Below are positions 60,056 through 64,000 of a stretch of DNA of 64,000 nucleotides, piece after piece. The notes beneath the pieces are model-generated. The model was not told the DNA's origin and searched no databases. It saw only the letters and a list, made by a program, of their open reading frames with translations. The stretch's first letter is position 1. Every line of letters begins with the position of its first letter. Made by a program: the position numbers and the translations under genes. Source of the DNA: Terriglobia bacterium (GTDB lineage: Bacteria > Acidobacteriota > Terriglobia > JAJPHL01); NCBI GenBank assembly GCA_021325275.1, contig JAJPHL010000010.1, positions 1-64,000 of the forward strand, written 5' to 3'.

Positions 60056-62274
60056 CGATCACACCGGAGCTGGTGGCCGAACACCAGATCACGCCTGAAG
60101 AATACGAAAAAATCCTGCGCCTGCTCGGCCGCGAGCCGAGTGTCACCGAACTCGGCATCTTCAGTGTGATGTGGAGCGAGCATTGCTCGTACAAAAGCTC
60201 GCGCGCGCTGCTGAAGGGACTGCCCACAAAAAGTTCGCGCGTGCTTCAAGGACCCGGCGAGAACGCCGGCATCATCGACATTGGCGGCGGATGGGCGTGC
60301 GCGTTCAAGATCGAATCGCACAATCATCCGAGTTTCGTCGAACCGTTTCAGGGGGCGGCCACGGGCGTCGGCGGAATTTTGCGCGATATTTTCACCATGG
60401 GCGCGCGGCCCATCGCCGTCATGGACTCGCTGCGCTTCGGGCCGCTCACGGGACCCAATGGCGCGCGCAACGCGCGAATCTTGCAGGGCGTGGTCGGCGG
60501 CATCGGACATTACGGCAACGCGTTCGGCGTGCCGACGGTGGGCGGGGAAGCGGTTTTTGAACCGTGCTACAGCCAGAATCCGCTGGTGAATGCGTTCGCG
60601 CTGGGAATTTTCCGCGCCGACGGAATCTTTCGCGGCAACGCGTCGGGCGTGGGAAATCCCGTGATCTACGTGGGTGCGCGCACGGGCAAGGACGGCATTC
60701 ACGGCGCGACGATGGCGTCGGCGGAGTTTTCCGCGGACGATGAAGAATCGCGCGCCAAGCGGCCCAACGTGCAAGTGGGTGATCCGTTCATGGAAAAATT
60801 GCTGCTCGAAGCGTGCCTGGAAGCGATGAAGACCGGCGCGGTGGTGGGCATCCAAGACATGGGCGCCGCGGGACTGACCTGTTCGACGTGTGAAATGGGC
60901 GGACGCGCCGGCACGGGCGTAGAAATTGAAATCGACTTGGTGCCGCAGCGCGAGACGGGCATGACGCCGTACGAAATCATGCTCAGCGAATCGCAGGAGC
61001 GTATGCTTCTGGTCGCCGAGCGCGGACGCGAGCACGAAGTGCTGAACGTTTTCTACAAATGGGGATTGCAAGCTGTAGTGATCGGCGCGGTGATCGGCAA
61101 TCCGCACATGCGCGTGAAGCATCACGGACAAACGGTGGCGGACATTCCTAACGCCGCGCTCACCGACGAAGCGCCGATTTATCAGCGCCCGCGAGAAACG
61201 GCGAAAAGACCCGTGCCGATGGATCCGCCAGTGGAAATTCCCGAGCATTCCGACTACTTGGGGGATTTGAAAACGCTGCTCGCCGCGCCGACGATTGCGT
61301 CAAAGCGTTGGATTTGGGAACAGTACGATTATTCCGTTTGCACGAACACGATGGCCGGTCCCGGCGGCGACGCGGCGGTGTTGCGCCTCAAGGAAACCGG
61401 CGGCGCGCTGGCGATGTCGCTCGACGGCAATGGCCGCTACTGCTGGCTTGACGCGCGTGAGGGCGCGAAACTCGCGGTGGCCGAGGCCTGCCGCAACGTC
61501 AGCGCCGTCGGTGCGGAGCCGCTGGCGGCGACGAATTGCTTGAACTTCGGGAGTCCCGAAAACCCGCAGACCATGTGGCAATTCGCCGAAGCGGTCGGCG
61601 GAATGAGCGAAGCGTGCCAGGCGCTCGGTACGCCGATCACCGGCGGCAATGTGAGTTTTTACAATGAAACGTTAGGCGACCCGATTTATCCCACGCCCGT
61701 CATGGGCATTGTGGGATTGCTCGATGATGCGCATCAAGCGATCGGAAGCGCGTTTCGAAACGCCGGGAGAATCGTTGCCTTGCTCGGTGAATTCGGCGAT
61801 GCCAAAGACGCGGTGCGCTTTGGATCGTCGGAGTACGCCAAGAACGTTCTCGGCAGTGTGTGGGGATTGCCGCCGAAGCTCGATCTCGATTTCGAGAAGC
61901 GCGTGCAAGCGTGCTGCCGCGGCCTGGTGCGCGCGGGCGTCATCGAATCGGCGCACGACGCGAGCGACGGCGGCATCGCCGTGGCGCTGGCGGAATGCTG
62001 TTGGGGCGGCACGGGCGCGATGGTGGTGTTGCCGGGGCGGCCTTCCGTGATTGGGCTGTTTAACGAAACACCAAGCAGATATATTGTGAGTGTCGCGAAA
62101 GAGAATTGGGCCGAGGTGGAAGCGGCAGCGGCGCGGCACAACGTTCCGGCGCGCAAGTTGGGATTCACGGGCGGCGATCGGCTGGAGATCAACGGCGCGA
62201 TCAGCGCGCCGGTCGCGGAGTTGAAGGAAGTTTGGGAGACGAGTTTGGAAAAGTTACTGACCGCTCACAACTAA
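60052..62274 (+). CDS. purL: Phosphoribosylformylglycinamidine synthase, large subunit
   Basis: The 740-residue 'small' PurL that works with PurQ and PurS. Motifs: [104 protein letters not shown] and [19 protein letters not shown]. It converts FGAR, ATP and ammonia to FGAM. It overlaps purQ by four bases and ends 9 bases before purF. Confidence 0.97.
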   Translation: MTITPELVAEHQITPEEYEKILRLLGREPSVTELGIFSVMWSEHCSYKSSRALLKGLPTKSSRVLQGPGENAGIIDIGGGWACAFKIESHNHPSFVEPFQGAATGVGGILRDIFTMGARPIAVMDSLRFGPLTGPNGARNARILQGVVGGIGHYGNAFGVPTVGGEAVFEPCYSQNPLVNAFALGIFRADGIFRGNASGVGNPVIYVGARTGKDGIHGATMASAEFSADDEESRAKRPNVQVGDPFMEKLLLEACLEAMKTGAVVGIQDMGAAGLTCSTCEMGGRAGTGVEIEIDLVPQRETGMTPYEIMLSESQERMLLVAERGREHEVLNVFYKWGLQAVVIGAVIGNPHMRVKHHGQTVADIPNAALTDEAPIYQRPRETAKRPVPMDPPVEIPEHSDYLGDLKTLLAAPTIASKRWIWEQYDYSVCTNTMAGPGGDAAVLRLKETGGALAMSLDGNGRYCWLDAREGAKLAVAEACRNVSAVGAEPLAATNCLNFGSPENPQTMWQFAEAVGGMSEACQALGTPITGGNVSFYNETLGDPIYPTPVMGIVGLLDDAHQAIGSAFRNAGRIVALLGEFGDAKDAVRFGSSEYAKNVLGSVWGLPPKLDLDFEKRVQACCRGLVRAGVIESAHDASDGGIAVALAECCWGGTGAMVVLPGRPSVIGLFNETPSRYIVSVAKENWAEVEAAAARHNVPARKLGFTGGDRLEINGAISAPVAELKEVWETSLEKLLTAHN

Positions 62275-62283
62275 CCCACCATC

Positions 62284-63675
62284 ATGTGCGCAATCTTCGG
62301 CGTCTACAATCACGCAGAGGCGGGTACGGAAGCGTACCTCGGTTTGTGCGCGCAGCAGCATCGCGGCCAGGAGAGCGCGGGCATCGTCTCGTGTAATAAC
62401 GGTGTTTTCCATGCGGAAAAAGGCATGGGCCACGTCGCGGACATTTTTTCCAAGCGCAAACTCGCGAAATTGCTGGGAACGGCGGCCGTGGGTCACACGC
62501 GCTACGCCACGGCCGGTGAAACGGCGCTAAAAAACGCGCAACCGCTCACAGTCGATTGCAACAAGGGCGTGCTGGCGCTGGCGCACAACGGAAATCTGAC
62601 CAACGCTCACGAAATCCGTTCGCGTTTAGAGGCCAGCGGCTCGATTTTCCAAACCACCTCCGACACCGAAGTGATCCTGCACCTGATCGCCCACTCACGG
62701 GAGAGCGATTTGACCGCGGCGATCTCGGAAGCGTTGAATCAAGTGGAAGGCGCGTACTCGCTGATCTTGCTCAGCGGCAATCGCCTGTACGCGATTCGCG
62801 ATCCGCGCGGATTTCGTCCCCTGGCGCACGGCGTGATGCCGGATGGCGCGCATGTTGTTGCGTCGGAAACCTGCGCGTTCGATTTGATCGGCGCGCGTTA
62901 CGAGAACGACGTGCGGCCCGGCACCATGTTGATCGCCGCGCTTGATTCTGACGGCGCCGGCGGTGTGAAGGAAGAGCGTTTTGCGGAAGCCCTGCCGCCC
63001 GCGGCGTGCATCTTCGAGCACGTTTATTTCTCGCGTCCCGACAGTTTGGTTTTTGGACGCCCCGTTTATCGCTCGCGCGAGGCGCTCGGGCGGTTGCTCG
63101 CGCGCGAGGCTCCCGCGGCCGCTGAAATCGTTGTGCCGGTGCCCGATTCCGGAACCGCGGCGGCGATCGGTTACTCGGCGGAGTCGAAACTACCGTTCAA
63201 GTGGGGATTGATCCGCAGCCACTATGCGGGACGCACCTTCATCGAGCCGGAGCAATCGATCCGTGACTTCGGCGTAAAGTTGAAACTGAATCCGGTGCGC
63301 GAAATTCTCGAAGGCCGCAGCGTTGTGCTGGTCGACGATTCCATCGTGCGCGGGACAACTTCGAAAAAAATCGTCCGTATGGTGCGCGAAGCGGGCGCGC
63401 GCGAAGTTCATGTGCGGATCAGTTGTCCGCCGACGATTTCGCCTTGCTATTACGGTGTGGACACGCCGACGCGCGACGAGTTGATCGCGGCGAATCTCTC
63501 AGTGGATGCGATCCGCGAATTTATCGGCGCGGATTCGTTGCAGTATCTTTCGCTCGACGGATTGCACGCCGCCGTGGAGGACTCCCCGACGTCGCGTTTC
63601 TGTAGCGCCTGCTATACGGGTGAGTATCCGACCAATTTGGTCCAAGAGAGCCAGATCGGAAGATGCCGCGGATAG
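62284..63675 (+). CDS. purF: Amidophosphoribosyltransferase
   Basis: Catalyses the first committed step of purine synthesis, PRPP plus glutamine to phosphoribosylamine. It has 463 residues. Cys2 of MCAIFGVYNHAEAG is the glutaminase nucleophile; RGQESAGIVS, GHTRYATAGE and LAHNGNLTNA follow. The PRPP motif is SVVLVDDSIVRGTTSKKIV. Cys residues in ACIFEHVYFSRPDS, SCPPTISPCYYG and SRFCSACYTG fit the four ligands of a [4Fe-4S] cluster, as in the Bacillus type. Confidence 0.96.
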   Translation: MCAIFGVYNHAEAGTEAYLGLCAQQHRGQESAGIVSCNNGVFHAEKGMGHVADIFSKRKLAKLLGTAAVGHTRYATAGETALKNAQPLTVDCNKGVLALAHNGNLTNAHEIRSRLEASGSIFQTTSDTEVILHLIAHSRESDLTAAISEALNQVEGAYSLILLSGNRLYAIRDPRGFRPLAHGVMPDGAHVVASETCAFDLIGARYENDVRPGTMLIAALDSDGAGGVKEERFAEALPPAACIFEHVYFSRPDSLVFGRPVYRSREALGRLLAREAPAAAEIVVPVPDSGTAAAIGYSAESKLPFKWGLIRSHYAGRTFIEPEQSIRDFGVKLKLNPVREILEGRSVVLVDDSIVRGTTSKKIVRMVREAGAREVHVRISCPPTISPCYYGVDTPTRDELIAANLSVDAIREFIGADSLQYLSLDGLHAAVEDSPTSRFCSACYTGEYPTNLVQESQIGRCRG

Positions 63676-63704
63676 GTTTGCACGCCATGAGACAATAGGC
63701 GGTC

Positions 63705-64000
63705 ATGGCGAGATTCCTTTCGATCCTGTGTGCGGTAGCCCTGCTTGTTTCGACCACTGATTTGCCCGCCGTGTCTGCGGCAGGACCAACGGTCACCGCC
63801 ATCTTGAGTGCCGCGCCGATGGCGCAGGTCACGGGCAACTTGGCGCGCGGCGAGTTAATCAGCATCTACGGACTGGGTCTCGCGACCGGTACGTCCAGCG
63901 CGACAACCGTACCTCTGCCGACAACTTTGGACGGCGCCACCGTTTCCATAGGTGGCATACCGGCGCCGATCGCATTCGCCAGTCCCACGCAGTTGAATGT
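63705..64000 (+). CDS. Exported protein with a TIGR03437-type domain, cut by the window edge
   Basis: The first 98 residues of a secreted protein. A signal peptide (MARFLSILCAVALLVSTT) is followed by the start of a TIGR03437 'Solibacter C-terminal' domain: AILSAAPMAQVTGNLARGEL, ISIYGLGLATGTSSA, PLPTTLDGATVSIGGIPAPI and FASPTQLNV. The family form is the same (lapGslvsifG..., plPttLgGvsV, SptQiN). Its role is unknown. GACAAT stands eight bases before the ATG at 63705. Confidence 0.85.
   Translation, partial: MARFLSILCAVALLVSTTDLPAVSAAGPTVTAILSAAPMAQVTGNLARGELISIYGLGLATGTSSATTVPLPTTLDGATVSIGGIPAPIAFASPTQLN

Noticed and set aside
59878-61248. 456-codon reverse frame over the end of purQ and most of purL
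   Set aside because: Antisense to certain purine genes; no independent evidence.

Overview
The window is 64 kb of GC-rich bacterial chromosome, most likely from an acidobacterium of the Solibacter/Bryobacter kind. The evidence is a TIGR03435-type gene (16100-16981), a TIGR03437-type ('Solibacter C-terminal') domain at the right edge (63705 onward), two Oar-like TonB-dependent receptors of 1013 and 1128 residues with an N-terminal carboxypeptidase-regulatory-like domain, a PEP-CTERM tail protein, tricorn-like and S45 hydrolases, and a fused LptF-LptG gene. I see no rRNA, tRNA, CRISPR array, prophage, intact IS element or replication origin. Most of the window is ordinary chromosome.

Layout. 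0-9 kb: a PEP-CTERM propeller protein without a visible signal peptide, two overlapping cyclophilins, a reverse-strand block with a probable Omp85-like barrel and its small partner, thiO, a secreted protein, a CocE/S15 hydrolase and a DUF2071 protein. 9-16 kb: a secreted TPR protein, then an MHYT histidine kinase, a single-domain response regulator and a REC-PAS-GGDEF-EAL protein; a decayed copy of the start of the TPR gene lies on the far side of the kinase. 16-24 kb: TIGR03435, mreB-mreC, a Tat-type sugar isomerase, a very short receiver-Fis regulator, an APC permease, mutM and a RelE-type toxin-antitoxin pair. 24-36 kb: fused lptF-lptG, a DsbA-like protein, a sigma-54 activator, a TPR membrane protein coupled to a Ser/Thr kinase, an old yellow enzyme, and kbl-tdh for threonine breakdown. 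36-46 kb: two TonB receptors with look-alike promoters, each with a terminator, then three uncharacterised genes for envelope-like proteins. 46-59 kb: a K+ channel, S45 acylase, response regulator, ROK kinase, tricorn protease, glpX, O-methyltransferase, a BrnT-like toxin-antitoxin pair, ftsY and a frameshifted ABC-F ATPase. 59-64 kb: purQ-purL-purF and a TIGR03437 protein cut by the window edge.

Three signals go beyond the gene list. First, many intergenic gaps carry inverted arms built from short tandem words (period 7 to 10), or compound multi-hairpin palindromes; one of these shows paired changes that keep each arm's own hairpin. Second, at least seven genes have a -10-like hexamer only 5-7 bases before the start codon, often GTG or TTG, which suggests leaderless transcripts. 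Third, there are signs of local decay and rearrangement: a toxin 3' remnant, a TPR 5' remnant and a frameshifted ABC-F gene. The best candidates for undescribed biology are the two 'small MPC protein plus large envelope protein' gene pairs (2081-4616 and 43816-45774) and the repeat/hairpin families. All functional statements rest on reading motifs by eye; no database search was run.
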